A stretch of DNA of 64,000 nucleotides from contig CAZUDI010000014.1 of the NCBI GenBank assembly GCA_964618975.1, positions 1-64,000 on the forward strand, given 5' to 3'. Position numbers and translations under genes: made by a program. Origin of the DNA: CAZUDI01 sp964618975. GTDB taxonomy: Bacteria; Desulfobacterota; Desulfomonilia; UBA1062. The notes under the pieces are model-generated. The model saw only the letters and a list, made by a program, of their open reading frames with translations, did no database searches and was not told where the DNA came from. Positions 15,819 through 25,119 of the stretch are shown here, in pieces (position 1 is the stretch's first letter; each line of letters starts with the position of its first letter).

Positions 15819-17013
15819 CGTGCAGCTCCCTTACACCGAGTTCGATGTATTTCTCGTCGATCACACAGGAGATCTTGATCTCCGAGGTGGAAATCATCAT
15901 GATGTTGATGCCCGCGCGGGAGAGGACATCGAACATGCGCGCCGCCACGCCGGCATGCGAGCGCATGCCGACCCCGATGATGGAGATTTTTGCGATCGAG
16001 GTGTCCCCCACCACGTCCCGGGCCCCGAGATCCCGGGCCTGGCGACGTACCAGTTCCATGGCCTGGTCGAAATCGGAGCGCCCCACGGTAAAGCTCATGT
16101 CCGCACTGCTGCCATCGGCCGAGACATTCTGGATGATCATGTCCACATTGATGCTGTTGGCGGACAGGGAGTTGAAGATACCGGCCGCCACACCGGGTCT
16201 GTCCGGCACCCCCAGGAGGGTGATCTTGGCCTCATTGCGGTCATAGGTGATGCCGGACACGATTTCCTTTTCCATGTCATCGTCCTCCTTGGTGACCAGG
16301 GTACCCCCCTCGTCGGTGAAGGTGCTCTTGACGAGGATGGGTACGCGGTACTTCTTGGCGAATTCCACCGAGCGGGTCTGCAGGACCTTGGCGCCCAGGG
16401 AGGCCATCTCAAGCATCTCATCGTAGGAGATCTTGTCCAGGCGGCGCGCCTTGGCACAGATGTTGGGATCGCTGGTGTAGACGCCGTCCACGTCGGTGTA
16501 GATCTCGCAGACATCTGCCCGCAGCACGGCGGCCAGGGCCACGGCCGAGGTGTCGGAGCCTCCCCGGCCGAGCGTGGTGATGTCTTTGCCGGTTGTGACC
16601 CCCTGGAATCCCGCCACCACAGCGATCTCGCCGGCGTCCAGCACGCTGCGGATGGCTGCGGCGTCGATCTCCTGGATACGGGCCTTGGTGTGGGCTCCAT
16701 CCGTCATGATGGGGATCTGATGCGCCAGCAGCGAGCGTGCGCGTAAGCCCATCTGCCTCAGGGTGATGGCCAGCAGCGCCACACTGACCTGCTCGCCGGT
16801 GGACACGAGCACGTCCATCTCCCGCGGGTCCGGCTCGGCCGTGATTTGGCGGGCCATGTCGATCAGCCGGTCCGTCTGACCGGCCATGGCCGAGAGCACC
16901 ACGGCCACCTGATCACCCGCGTCTGCGCGCTGCTTGAGCTTATCGGCTACCTTCCGGATATTTTCCAGACTCCCGACCGACGTGCCTCCGTATTTTTGTA
17001 CCACCAGTGCCAT
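15778..17013 (-). CDS. lysC: Aspartate kinase
   Basis: Phosphorylates aspartate, the first step to lysine, threonine, methionine and diaminopimelate. The 411-residue, monofunctional form has the N-terminal kinase domain (VQKYGGTSVG at residue 5, RGGSDTSAVALAAVL near 150) and two C-terminal ACT domains (about 265-400, with IGVGMRSHAGVAARMF) for feedback inhibition. Six bases separate its start from the tsaE stop. Placement next to cimA groups branched-chain and aspartate-family synthesis in one transcript. Confidence 0.96.
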   Translation of the reverse strand: MALVVQKYGGTSVGSLENIRKVADKLKQRADAGDQVAVVLSAMAGQTDRLIDMARQITAEPDPREMDVLVSTGEQVSVALLAITLRQMGLRARSLLAHQIPIMTDGAHTKARIQEIDAAAIRSVLDAGEIAVVAGFQGVTTGKDITTLGRGGSDTSAVALAAVLRADVCEIYTDVDGVYTSDPNICAKARRLDKISYDEMLEMASLGAKVLQTRSVEFAKKYRVPILVKSTFTDEGGTLVTKEDDDMEKEIVSGITYDRNEAKITLLGVPDRPGVAAGIFNSLSANSINVDMIIQNVSADGSSADMSFTVGRSDFDQAMELVRRQARDLGARDVVGDTSIAKISIIGVGMRSHAGVAARMFDVLSRAGINIMMISTSEIKISCVIDEKYIELGVRELHDAFELDKPGGSFA

Positions 17014-17019
17014 AGCGCT

Positions 17020-17523
17020 TCACTCCTCATGCGTGCCTGGTTCGTGTTGGCCTTGCCGTCCCTCACCCCCCGGCGCATTGACCCAGAGATCCTTCAGGGG
17101 AAGGTCCGTTCTGAGGCTGATCGCGCGCACGTCCTCATTCAGATAGGTGAGCGTGATCTCGATAATCCGGCCCCGGAAATAGCTATGGGCGACCTCGGCC
17201 CATTCAATCACCATCACATGGGAATCGTCCATGAAGTCTTCCAGGCCCAGTTCCCCAATTTCATCCGACTCTAGCCTATAGAGATCTACATGAACGATGT
17301 CAAGCCTGGCCTTGTAGATGTTCACCAGGGTGAAGGTCGGGCTCACCACGGGGGTGGCGACCCCCAGGCCCAGACCGCGGGCGATGCCCTTGGTGAAAAG
17401 GGTCTTGCCGGCCCCCAGATCGCCGCTCAGCAGGATCACCTCCCCGCCCTTGAGTACCCGGCCGAGGTCCTCTCCCAGAAGCAGGGTCGCTTGTGGGCTG
17501 GCGCTTACGAGCTCACGTTCCAC
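17020..17523 (-). CDS. tsaE: tRNA threonylcarbamoyladenosine biosynthesis ATPase TsaE
   Basis: P-loop ATPase that works with TsaB and TsaD to place t6A at position 37 of ANN-decoding tRNAs. The 167-residue protein shows GDLGAGKTLF, SPTFTLVN and VIEWAE, all diagnostic. The start is GTG at 17523, overlapping the nnr stop by 11 bases without its own strong ribosome site, so translation is probably coupled. The C-terminal 25 residues (after RTDLPLKDL) are low-complexity and extend past the usual end. Confidence 0.95.
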   Translation of the reverse strand: MERELVSASPQATLLLGEDLGRVLKGGEVILLSGDLGAGKTLFTKGIARGLGLGVATPVVSPTFTLVNIYKARLDIVHVDLYRLESDEIGELGLEDFMDDSHVMVIEWAEVAHSYFRGRIIEITLTYLNEDVRAISLRTDLPLKDLWVNAPGGEGRQGQHEPGTHEE

Positions 17524-19051
17524 GGTAGTGTCTCATGATCACGGGAAGCCAGACAAGGAGATCGCCCGCGATCTGGCCTCTGCCCATGGCGTGTGAGAGT
17601 TCGTCCGAGGCCCTGCCATGCAGGTAGACTCCCAGGCAGGCCGCCTGGAAGGCGGATAGCCCCTGAGCCAGGAAGGTGGCCATGAGCCCGGGCAGCACAT
17701 CCCCCAGGCCCTGCGAGGCCGTATGGTTGGAGGCCGTGGGGTTGATGGCTACATCCCCCGCGGGTGAGACGATGACCGAGCGCAGCCCCTTGAGGACCAC
17801 TACGCTGCCATAACGGGCGGCACAGACACTCAGGGCCGCTATGCGGTCGGCTCGGATGGCCGCGAGTGCGAGCCCGGTCAGGCCGGAGAGCTGGTGCTCG
17901 TAGAGGGCCATGACGCCGGGAGGCGTAAAGGTGAAATTGCTGCCGGCCACCAGGTCGACACCGTCCCCGTCCAGAACCAGCGGGGCGGAGACCCCCGCGA
18001 TCAGCCCCAGGACGAAGGCCCGGCCCTCCGGCGTGTGCCCGATTCCCGGACCGACAACGAGGGCGTCGCAGGCCTCGGCTGCGTGCAGGGCCTCCCCCAG
18101 CATGGCTTCATGGTAGATGCGGTCCCCCTCTGATCCCAGGGCCAGGACCACTATCTCGCTCAGGCGCTGATCGTAGACCGGACACAGGCCCCTTGCGACC
18201 GCCAGGGTCGCCTGTCCGGCGCCGGTGCGCAGCGCGGCCATGCCTGCCAGGTAGGCGGTGCCGCTGTGCCCCGGCGAGCCGGCGAACAGGAGCACGCGTC
18301 CGTAATCCCCGGCATAGGCCTCGGGCGGGCGTACCGGGAGGTCCTCCAGGATGCTCTCCTCCAGGAGATTCACCTTCCAACCCTCGTCTCCTATCGCCTT
18401 CGGCAGGGAGATGTCGGCCACGACGAGTTTGCCCACATACTGGGTCCCGCTGGGGAGCACCAGCCCCACCTTGGGAAAGGCGAAGCTCACGGTCACCCCG
18501 GCGCGCACGGCGATACCGAGGGGGAACCCGGTGTCCGGGCACAGCCCCGAGGGGATGTCCACGGCGATTACGGGAAAGGTGGCGTCGTTGAGGGCCTCGA
18601 TCACCTGGCGGTGGATCCCCGTCACCTCCGATGTCAGCCCGATGCCGAAGATGGCGTCCACGCACACCTTGGGCTTGCGCGAGAGAAGCTCCTCCCTGAG
18701 GGCGACCACATCCTGTGCATCCAGGATGACCGTGATGGGCAGGCCCATCTTGATGACGATGTTCAGGTTGATCAGGGCCAGGTCCCTGATCTCGGAGGTG
18801 CGACCGAGGAGGTGGATGCTCACGTCGTAGCCGGCATTCCACAGGTGGCGCGCGGCGACGAACCCGTCACCACCGTTGTTGCCGCTGCCTGCGATCACCA
18901 TGACGCGTTCGATCTGGGTGCGCGGCCAGCGGGAGATGATCTCACGCGCCACGGCCTGGCCGGCGTTTTCCATCAGCACAATGGGCTGCAGCCCCATCTC
19001 CCCGGCCTTCTGTTCGGCCTGCCGCATTTGCTGGGCATAGAGACACCGCAT
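17513..19051 (-). CDS. nnr: Bifunctional NAD(P)H-hydrate epimerase / ADP-dependent dehydratase
   Basis: Repairs hydrated NADH and NADPH. The N-terminal YjeF_N epimerase domain (residues 1-215) includes VIAGSGNNGGDGFVAAR and VDIPSGLCPDTG; the C-terminal ribokinase-like dehydratase domain (about 235-500) includes VVGPGIGHTPEGR and LGDVLPGL with the catalytic Asp of the GxGD motif. At 512 residues it is the standard fused form. It starts two bases before acpS ends, inside the same operon. Confidence 0.95.
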   Translation of the reverse strand: MRCLYAQQMRQAEQKAGEMGLQPIVLMENAGQAVAREIISRWPRTQIERVMVIAGSGNNGGDGFVAARHLWNAGYDVSIHLLGRTSEIRDLALINLNIVIKMGLPITVILDAQDVVALREELLSRKPKVCVDAIFGIGLTSEVTGIHRQVIEALNDATFPVIAVDIPSGLCPDTGFPLGIAVRAGVTVSFAFPKVGLVLPSGTQYVGKLVVADISLPKAIGDEGWKVNLLEESILEDLPVRPPEAYAGDYGRVLLFAGSPGHSGTAYLAGMAALRTGAGQATLAVARGLCPVYDQRLSEIVVLALGSEGDRIYHEAMLGEALHAAEACDALVVGPGIGHTPEGRAFVLGLIAGVSAPLVLDGDGVDLVAGSNFTFTPPGVMALYEHQLSGLTGLALAAIRADRIAALSVCAARYGSVVVLKGLRSVIVSPAGDVAINPTASNHTASQGLGDVLPGLMATFLAQGLSAFQAACLGVYLHGRASDELSHAMGRGQIAGDLLVWLPVIMRHYRGT

Positions 19052-19053
19052 GC

Positions 19054-19428
19054 TTATCCCTCCATGATCACCATGGCCATGGCGTGGGTGCGCTCGTGGG
19101 AGATGCTTACGTGGAGCGCGCGCACCCCCAGGGCGCGAGAGCGCGCCTGGGCCTTCCCGTGCAGCCGCAGGCCGGGGCGGCCGCCTTCGGAGACGAGCTC
19201 CACCTCCGTGAACGTGATTCCCTTGGCAATGCCGGTCCCCAGGGCCTTGAGTGCGGCCTCCTTGGCCGCGAAGCGTGCCGCCAGGCCAGGGGCGGCATCA
19301 CGACGGGCCAGGCAGGTCTGGGCCTCCTGCACGGTATAGACCCGGCGGAGGAAGCGCGCGCCGTGGCGTTCGAGGAGCGCGCGAATGCGGCCCACTTCAG
19401 CGAGGTCACACCCTACGCCGATGATCAT
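19054..19428 (-). CDS. acpS: Holo-[acyl-carrier-protein] synthase
   Basis: Transfers phosphopantetheine from CoA to acyl carrier protein. The 124-residue protein shows the first metal-binding motif GVGCDLAEVGRI, the second FAAKEAALKALGTG, and HVSISHERTHA. The length is typical. It overlaps the folP stop by four bases and is followed directly by nnr, a pairing widespread in bacteria. Confidence 0.95.
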   Translation of the reverse strand: MIIGVGCDLAEVGRIRALLERHGARFLRRVYTVQEAQTCLARRDAAPGLAARFAAKEAALKALGTGIAKGITFTEVELVSEGGRPGLRLHGKAQARSRALGVRALHVSISHERTHAMAMVIMEG

Positions 19429-20678
19429 GGGCTCTCCCGGATGGCGCGGCAGAGGGTCCGGATGCGCCGGGTGTGCTGCACATCGTGCACGCGTAGGATA
19501 TGCACCCCCTCGCCGATGGCCCAGGCGCTCACCGCGTCGGTACCCTCCTGCCGCTCGCTCACCGGGGTCTCAAGCAGCGCCCCGATGAAGGCCTTGCGCG
19601 AATGCCCCAGCAGCACGGGATACCCCAGGGAGGAGAACTCGGAGATGTGCCGGATGAGCTTCAGGTTGCCGGCAAGGTCCTTGCCGAAGCCGATGCCCGG
19701 GTCCACGATCAGGGATCCTGCATTCAGGCCGCCCTCCAGGCAGGCCTGGGTGCGTTCCTCGAGAAAGGCTGCGATCTCGGGGATGATATCGGCGTAGTCG
19801 GTTTCGTGCTGCATGGTCTGCGGGGCGCCGCGCATGTGCATGAGCACCACGCCGGCGCCGTGCGTGGCCGCCAGGGGCAGCATGGCGGGGTCGTGCCTCA
19901 GGGCGCTGATGTCGTTGATGATGCTCGCCCCGGTATCCAGGGCGGCCCGGGCCACGCAGGCCTTGCGGGTGTCGATGCTCAGGGGCACGCTCACGCGTGC
20001 GGCGATGCGCCTGAGTGCGGGCAGCGTGCGGCGGATCTCCTCGTCCGCCGCCACCGCGGCTGCACCGGGCCGGCTCGACTCGCCCCCGATGTCGAGGATG
20101 TCCGCGCCGTGTTCGACCAGGAGGAGGGCCTGTTCCAGGGCCGCACCCTCATCGAGGAAGGCCCCTCCGTCGGAGAAGGAGTCGGGGGTGAGATTGAGGA
20201 TGCCCATGATGACGGGCAGCTCGTCCCAGGTGTGCGTTCTTCCGCACAGGCTCAGCTGCAGACCCTGCCTGCGGCCGAAGACCTGCGCCTGGATGGTATC
20301 GGCCACGTCCTTAAGGCCGGGCTGATTCTGAAGCTTGTCGAACAGCGCACGGTAGTGCCGGAGATCCCCCATGATCAGGCAGTCCGAGGTCTGGACGGTG
20401 CCGGAGATCACCCCCCGGTGCACGGCCACATCCCCGCCCAGGGAGAGCATGGTCTGCTTGAGGATGTTGGCCGCATAGAGCCTGACCCCTTCGAGCAGAA
20501 GATTCACGTGCCTGAGTTTGGGGGTCAGGATGGGCAGGCAGGCGGGATCGACCCCGCACGCGAGCAGGATCTTTTCGTCAGGGTCCTTAAGCAGGCGCGC
20601 CCTGGGCCGCCCCCTCGCGAATGATCGCGTCAAGCTCGTCGCCACCGATAACCTCTTTCTCCAGCAAATGTTCGGCAA
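19425..20678 (-). CDS. folP: Dihydropteroate synthase
   Basis: Joins p-aminobenzoate with dihydropterin pyrophosphate in folate synthesis. The TIM-barrel core (about the last 270 residues) has MGILNLTPDSFSDGG, DIGGESSRPGA and DPGIGFGKD. About 110 residues precede it (LRHVNLLLEGVRLYAANILKQ and onward), an N-terminal domain I associate with deltaproteobacterial FolP. The true start is unclear: the outermost ATG (20678) overlaps ftsH by 92 bases; GTG 20645 (AGAGG six bases upstream) is more likely, or a non-ATG start close to the ftsH stop. Confidence 0.92.
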   Translation of the reverse strand: MPNICWRKRLSVATSLTRSFARGRPRARLLKDPDEKILLACGVDPACLPILTPKLRHVNLLLEGVRLYAANILKQTMLSLGGDVAVHRGVISGTVQTSDCLIMGDLRHYRALFDKLQNQPGLKDVADTIQAQVFGRRQGLQLSLCGRTHTWDELPVIMGILNLTPDSFSDGGAFLDEGAALEQALLLVEHGADILDIGGESSRPGAAAVAADEEIRRTLPALRRIAARVSVPLSIDTRKACVARAALDTGASIINDISALRHDPAMLPLAATHGAGVVLMHMRGAPQTMQHETDYADIIPEIAAFLEERTQACLEGGLNAGSLIVDPGIGFGKDLAGNLKLIRHISEFSSLGYPVLLGHSRKAFIGALLETPVSERQEGTDAVSAWAIGEGVHILRVHDVQHTRRIRTLCRAIRESP

Positions 20679-22419
20679 TCCTGTGCAGGATATGCAGGTT
20701 GTTTTCCACGATGCTGCGGGTCTTTTCGTAGCAGCTCATGACGATGGACTTGATCTCGTTGTCGATCTTGCGGGCGGTGTCCTCGCTGTAGTCCATCCTT
20801 TTGGTCACCTCGCGGCCGAGGAACATCTCCTGCTCGTTCTTGCCGAAGCTCAGGGGTCCCAGCGGGCTCATGCCCCACTCCGTGACCATGTGGCGGGCCA
20901 TATCGGTGGCGCGTTCGATGTCGTTGCCCGCCCCGGTGGTGATGCAGCCCAGCACGAACTCCTCGGCCACACGTCCGCCCATGAGGACCGAGATTGTATC
21001 CAGCAGGTACTCCTTCTTGTAGGTGTGGCGGTCGTCGATGGGCAGCTGTTGGGTGACGCCCAGGGCGCGGCCCCGGGGGATGATGCTCACCTTGTAGACC
21101 GGGTCGGCGTTGGGCAGGTTCCTGGCCACCAGGGCATGGCCGGCCTCGTGATAGGCGGTGGTGCGCTTTTCCTCGTCCGAGATGACCAGGCTTCGACGTT
21201 CCACCCCCATGAGGACCTTGTCCTTGGCCATTTCCATGTCCTCCATGGTGACCTTGCTCCGGTTCTTGCGCGCCGCCAGCAGCGCGGCCTCGTTCACCAG
21301 GTTCGAAAGGTCGGCCCCCGAGAAGCCCGGGGTGGCCTTGGCCAGCGTGGCGAGATTGGTGTCCTCGTCCAGGGGGATCTTGCGGGTGTGCACCTTGAGG
21401 ATGCCTTCGCGCCCCTTTACGTCGGGCCTGGCCACCACGATCTGACGGTCGAAGCGCCCGGGCCTGAGCAGGGCCGGGTCGAGCACGTCCGGCCGGTTGG
21501 TGGCGGCCATGAGGATGACGCCGTCATTGGATTCGAAGCCGTCCATCTCCACCAGCAGCTGGTTGAGGGTCTGCTCGCGCTCGTCGTGGCCGCCCCCGAG
21601 ACCGGCCCCGCGGTGGCGCCCCACGGCATCGATCTCGTCAATGAAGATGATGCACGGGGCATGCTGCTTGCCCTGGGCGAAGAGGTCGCGCACGCGGGAG
21701 GCCCCCACACCCACGAACATCTCCACGAAATCGGAGCCGGACATGCTGAAGAAGGGCACGCCCGCCTCGCCGGCCACGGCGCGCGCCAGCAGGGTCTTGC
21801 CGGTCCCCGGGGGGCCCAGCAGCAGCACCCCCTTGGGGATACGGCCACCCAGCACGGTGAAGCGTTTGGGCTCCTGCAGGAACTCGATGATCTCCTCCAG
21901 TTCCTCCTTGGCCTCGTTCACGCCGGCCACGTCCGAGAAGGTCACCTTGTTGCGGTCCTGTGTCATGAGCCGGGCCTTGCTGCGCCCGAAACTCATGGCC
22001 TTGGTGCCGCCGGTCTGCATCTGGCGCATGAACAGAATCCAGATGCCCACGAGCAGCAGCATGGGGATCCAGGAGATGAGCACCGACATGTACCAAGGGG
22101 ACTCGTCCACGGGGCGGGCCGAGATGACGACGCCCTTCTGCATGAGGCGTCCCACGAGTTCGGGGTCGTCAGGGGTGTAGGTCTCGAAGGCCGTGTCGCT
22201 GACCAGGATGCCCTTGATACGGTTGCCCTGGATGGTCACCTCGCGCACCTCGCCCTTGTCGAGCATCTCGACGAACTCGCTGTAGGCGTATTTGTTCAGC
22301 TCGCTCTTGGGTTGGTTGAAGAGGTGAAAGAGCATCACCATGATGAGCGCGATCACCACCCACAACGCCATGCTCTTGAGGAAGCTGTTGTTATCCTGCG
22401 GGCTGTTTTCATTCGGCAT
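20587..22419 (-). CDS. ftsH: ATP-dependent zinc metalloprotease FtsH
   Basis: Membrane-anchored AAA+ protease that removes misassembled membrane proteins and regulators. The 610-residue protein has TM1 (about 16-34), a periplasmic domain, TM2 (about 112-130), Walker A GPPGTGKT, Walker B IIFIDEID, the second region of homology, and the protease zinc motif HEAGHA. The start at 22419 follows GGAGAACCCATCA; the frame is open further upstream but lacks a ribosome site there. It overlaps the upstream TPR gene by 11 bases. Confidence 0.97.
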   Translation of the reverse strand: MPNENSPQDNNSFLKSMALWVVIALIMVMLFHLFNQPKSELNKYAYSEFVEMLDKGEVREVTIQGNRIKGILVSDTAFETYTPDDPELVGRLMQKGVVISARPVDESPWYMSVLISWIPMLLLVGIWILFMRQMQTGGTKAMSFGRSKARLMTQDRNKVTFSDVAGVNEAKEELEEIIEFLQEPKRFTVLGGRIPKGVLLLGPPGTGKTLLARAVAGEAGVPFFSMSGSDFVEMFVGVGASRVRDLFAQGKQHAPCIIFIDEIDAVGRHRGAGLGGGHDEREQTLNQLLVEMDGFESNDGVILMAATNRPDVLDPALLRPGRFDRQIVVARPDVKGREGILKVHTRKIPLDEDTNLATLAKATPGFSGADLSNLVNEAALLAARKNRSKVTMEDMEMAKDKVLMGVERRSLVISDEEKRTTAYHEAGHALVARNLPNADPVYKVSIIPRGRALGVTQQLPIDDRHTYKKEYLLDTISVLMGGRVAEEFVLGCITTGAGNDIERATDMARHMVTEWGMSPLGPLSFGKNEQEMFLGREVTKRMDYSEDTARKIDNEIKSIVMSCYEKTRSIVENNLHILHRIAEHLLEKEVIGGDELDAIIREGAAQGAPA

Positions 22420-23056
22420 TGATGGGTTCTCCTGCGACGCCCGGCCCGGGGGCCAGGGCGATGCGGGCACGGGTGCGGTAGGCCCCGCTTACCCCCAGCA
22501 GCAACTCGCGGGATTCCTGATCCCGTCCGAGATCTTTCAGGAGCGTGCCCTTGTAGTAGCGTGCCTGGTTGCGGATATCCTCGGGGGCCTGCTGCATGCA
22601 GGTTTCGTACAGGGGCAGCGCCTTCTCGTGCTCTTCGAGCTGCGTGTAGGCGTGGGCCATGAGCAGCAGGGCCTGCCAGTAGAACAGGTCTTCGGTGCCC
22701 CAGGCATTGATGAACCTTTCGCTCAAGGCCACCGTGCCGGAAGGATCGCCCTGTTCGTATGCCAGGGCGGCCGTGCTCAGCAGCGCGAGTTTGCCGGCCC
22801 TGGTGTCGTCATATTCCTCGGCCAGGCCTTTAAGGGCCTGGCTGTCCCGGGCGGTGCTGAAGAAGGCCGCCATGGACGAGTCTTCCCGGGTGCTGTGCCA
22901 GGTGTAAAAGCCGGCGATCGTGGCCACGATGACGGCCAGGATGACGATCATGGAGATGAAGCGCCGGGGATTGGTCTTGATCCACAGGGCGATGTTGCCC
23001 GAGGTCGTGAGAAACTCGTCAGGAGCGTTGAGCAACTCCTTCCGTGACTTAGTCAT
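22409..23056 (-). CDS. Single-pass membrane protein with tetratricopeptide region (YfgM/Tol-Pal-like TPR)
   Basis: A 215-residue protein with a cytoplasmic N-terminus, one TM helix (about residues 34-53, ISMIVILAVIVATIAGFY) and a periplasmic helical repeat region with TPR-like pairs (QALLLMAHAYTQLEEHEKAL, ARYYKGTLLKDLG). The layout resembles YfgM, a SecYEG/periplasmic-chaperone ancillary protein, but the sequence is too short to be certain. It is the first gene of the run through cimA, with a strong GGAGG and a good promoter at 23085-23114. Confidence 0.75.
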   Translation of the reverse strand: MTKSRKELLNAPDEFLTTSGNIALWIKTNPRRFISMIVILAVIVATIAGFYTWHSTREDSSMAAFFSTARDSQALKGLAEEYDDTRAGKLALLSTAALAYEQGDPSGTVALSERFINAWGTEDLFYWQALLLMAHAYTQLEEHEKALPLYETCMQQAPEDIRNQARYYKGTLLKDLGRDQESRELLLGVSGAYRTRARIALAPGPGVAGEPINAE

Positions 23057-23084
23057 ATGTCGTATCCTCCTGCTCGATACCTCA

Positions 23085-23114
23085 CATATAGTAAGTAACC
23101 TGTCTAGATGTCAA
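23085..23114 (-). promoter_or_regulatory. Sigma-70 promoter of the tpr-ftsH-folP-acpS-nnr-tsaE-lysC-cimA operon
   Basis: On the minus strand TTGACA (23109-23114) is followed after 18 bases by TATATG (23085-23090); shifting one base gives a 17-base spacer with CTATAT. It lies about 30 bases before the start at 23056. The consensus -35 makes this a strong candidate. Confidence 0.65.
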
Positions 23115-23187
23115 TGCGCATTGTTCCCGCGGTTGTCCCTTAACCCTCCAGGGGCGCGGCCGGGGGGCGGGTTCGCCCGACATGCAA

Positions 23188-23224
23188 AGGGCGACCCCGG
23201 AAGCGCTGCTCCCGGGGTCGCCCT
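23188..23224 (-). terminator. Hairpin after pilQ
   Basis: AGGGCGACCCCGG (23188-23200) pairs with CCGGGGTCGCCCT (23212-23224) around an 11-base loop. On the minus strand only TTTGC follows, so it may be a weak terminator or a 3'-end stabiliser for the pil operon. Confidence 0.55.
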
Positions 23225-23249
23225 GGCCTTGTCTACAAGGGGATAAGGG

Positions 23250-25118
23250 CTACTTGAGGGACACCGGTTCGATCACGTGCGGCGAGATGAAGATCAGCAG
23301 TTCCTTCTTGTTCTTGATGTCGGTCTTGCCCTTGAAGAGGTAGCCGATCACGGGCAGGTTGCCCAGCCAGGGCACCTTCTGCTCGGTGGTGCGTTTTTCC
23401 TCTTCGATGATGCCGCCGATGACGCTCGTCTCGCCGTCCTTGACCAGGACCTCGGTCTCCACCTCGCGCGAGGCGATGCTGGGGTCGCCCAGCTGGTTGG
23501 TCACCGATCCGATGGCGTTGCGTTTGACCGAAATCTCCATGTTCACGCTGCCGTCGAAGGCGATGCGCGGGGTCACCTCCAGCACGAGCTCGATATCCTT
23601 GAGTTCGGTGGAAAGCTGGCCCTCATCATCCCTGACCACATAGGGGTACTTTTCGCCCTGCCGGATGGTGGCCTTCTTGTTGTCCATGGTCACCACCTTG
23701 GGCCGCGCGATAACCTGGGCTATGCCGGTGCTCTCGGCCACGTCCAGGCGCAGGTCGAGGTCCAGGATCGAGCCCGCCAGGCGTCCCAGGGTGATGCCGA
23801 TACCGGCGGCCTGATTCTGCGCGAAGTTGACCGCCATGGCCGGGGAGGGCACGACCGAGGTGGTCCAGTTGGGTGAGGTGGAGTACGTCGACCGGGTCGT
23901 ATCGAAGAGGTTTACCGCGCTGCCTGTCTGCTGGCCGGTGAGGCCGAAGTGGCTGGACTGGGACTGGTTGCGGTACTGGCCGCCCCACTGCACGCCCAGA
24001 CCGCGCTGGAAGTCGTCATCGGCCTGCACGATGCGGGCCTGGATGAGCACCTGCGGGGTGGGTTTGTCCAGGCGGGTCACCATGGCATAGATATTGTCCA
24101 CGTTTTTCTGGATGTCCTTGACGATGAGCACGTTGGTGCGGTCCTCGGCCGTGATGCTGCCGCGTTCCGAGACCATGCCCACCTCCTTGCCCTTGATGGT
24201 GGTGGCGATCTGGGAGGCCTTGGCGAAGTTGACCGGGATGACCGAGGTCACCAGCGGCTCCAGCTTTTCCTCGGTCTTGATGGAGGAGAGCTTGCGCTCC
24301 TGGGCGGCCTTGATCTTGTCCGCCGGTGCGATGCGCACCACGTTGCCCACCATGAGCTTGTCCAGGTCCTTGCTCTCGAGCACCACGTCGAGGGCCTGGT
24401 CCCAGGGCACGTTCTTGAGGCGGATGGTGATGTTGCCCTTGACATCATCCGAGGTGACGATGTTGAGCCGGCTCACATCGGCGATGATGCGCAGGACATT
24501 GTGGATGTCGGCGTTCTGGAAGTCCAGGGAGATGCGCTCCCCCTGGTAGGCGGGCTCATCCGACCCCTCGCGCACCATGGTGGCGCTCAGGTCCTGGGCG
24601 CGCTGCATGAGGGACTGCTTGGCGGACAGGTGCACCAGGCCCTCCTGGGGGACGGCCTGCTTCTGCACGACGGCCTTTCCCTGTACCACGGTCGGGACGA
24701 CCGGCTGCGGGCGGTCAGGCCCTTGGGCGACCCTGAGCTCGGGCGGGATGTCGAAGTCCATCAGCAGCAGCTGTTTGTCCTGGGAGACGAAGTAGGGGGT
24801 CATCTGCTTCAGCGAGATCTCGAAGATGACGTCATCGCCCTTCTGCTGTGGAATGATCTGGTCGATGGGGGAGGCGAACTCGGTGGTGATGAAGGGGCGG
24901 GAGAGGTTCTTGGGGATGCGTGCGGCATCGACGCGCAGCACGACCTTGTTTCCCTCGCGGATCACGTCGTAGGTCGCCGCCGGGGCGTCGAGGCCGATCT
25001 GCAGCCGGGATTTGTCCTGGTCGATATTCTTGAAATCCACGCTCGTAATCGTCAGCGCCGAAGCCAGCGACGGCAGTGCCAGTGCGCCAGTCAGCAGTAA
25101 AAGAATCATTCTCTTCAT
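23250..25118 (-). CDS. pilQ: Type IV pilus secretin PilQ
   Basis: Forms the outer-membrane channel through which type IV pili emerge. The 622-residue precursor has a signal peptide (cleavage after about residue 21), an AMIN domain (about 23-130), an STN/N0 domain (SLDFQNADIHNVLRIIADVSRLNIV), N1 domain, and the C-terminal secretin barrel with VTPRIAFDGSVNMEI and VIGGIIEEEKRTTEQKVPWLG. It carries one AMIN domain where some orthologues have two. Final gene of pilMNOPQ, one base after pilP. Confidence 0.95.
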   Translation of the reverse strand: MKRMILLLLTGALALPSLASALTITSVDFKNIDQDKSRLQIGLDAPAATYDVIREGNKVVLRVDAARIPKNLSRPFITTEFASPIDQIIPQQKGDDVIFEISLKQMTPYFVSQDKQLLLMDFDIPPELRVAQGPDRPQPVVPTVVQGKAVVQKQAVPQEGLVHLSAKQSLMQRAQDLSATMVREGSDEPAYQGERISLDFQNADIHNVLRIIADVSRLNIVTSDDVKGNITIRLKNVPWDQALDVVLESKDLDKLMVGNVVRIAPADKIKAAQERKLSSIKTEEKLEPLVTSVIPVNFAKASQIATTIKGKEVGMVSERGSITAEDRTNVLIVKDIQKNVDNIYAMVTRLDKPTPQVLIQARIVQADDDFQRGLGVQWGGQYRNQSQSSHFGLTGQQTGSAVNLFDTTRSTYSTSPNWTTSVVPSPAMAVNFAQNQAAGIGITLGRLAGSILDLDLRLDVAESTGIAQVIARPKVVTMDNKKATIRQGEKYPYVVRDDEGQLSTELKDIELVLEVTPRIAFDGSVNMEISVKRNAIGSVTNQLGDPSIASREVETEVLVKDGETSVIGGIIEEEKRTTEQKVPWLGNLPVIGYLFKGKTDIKNKKELLIFISPHVIEPVSLK

Positions 25119-25119
25119 G

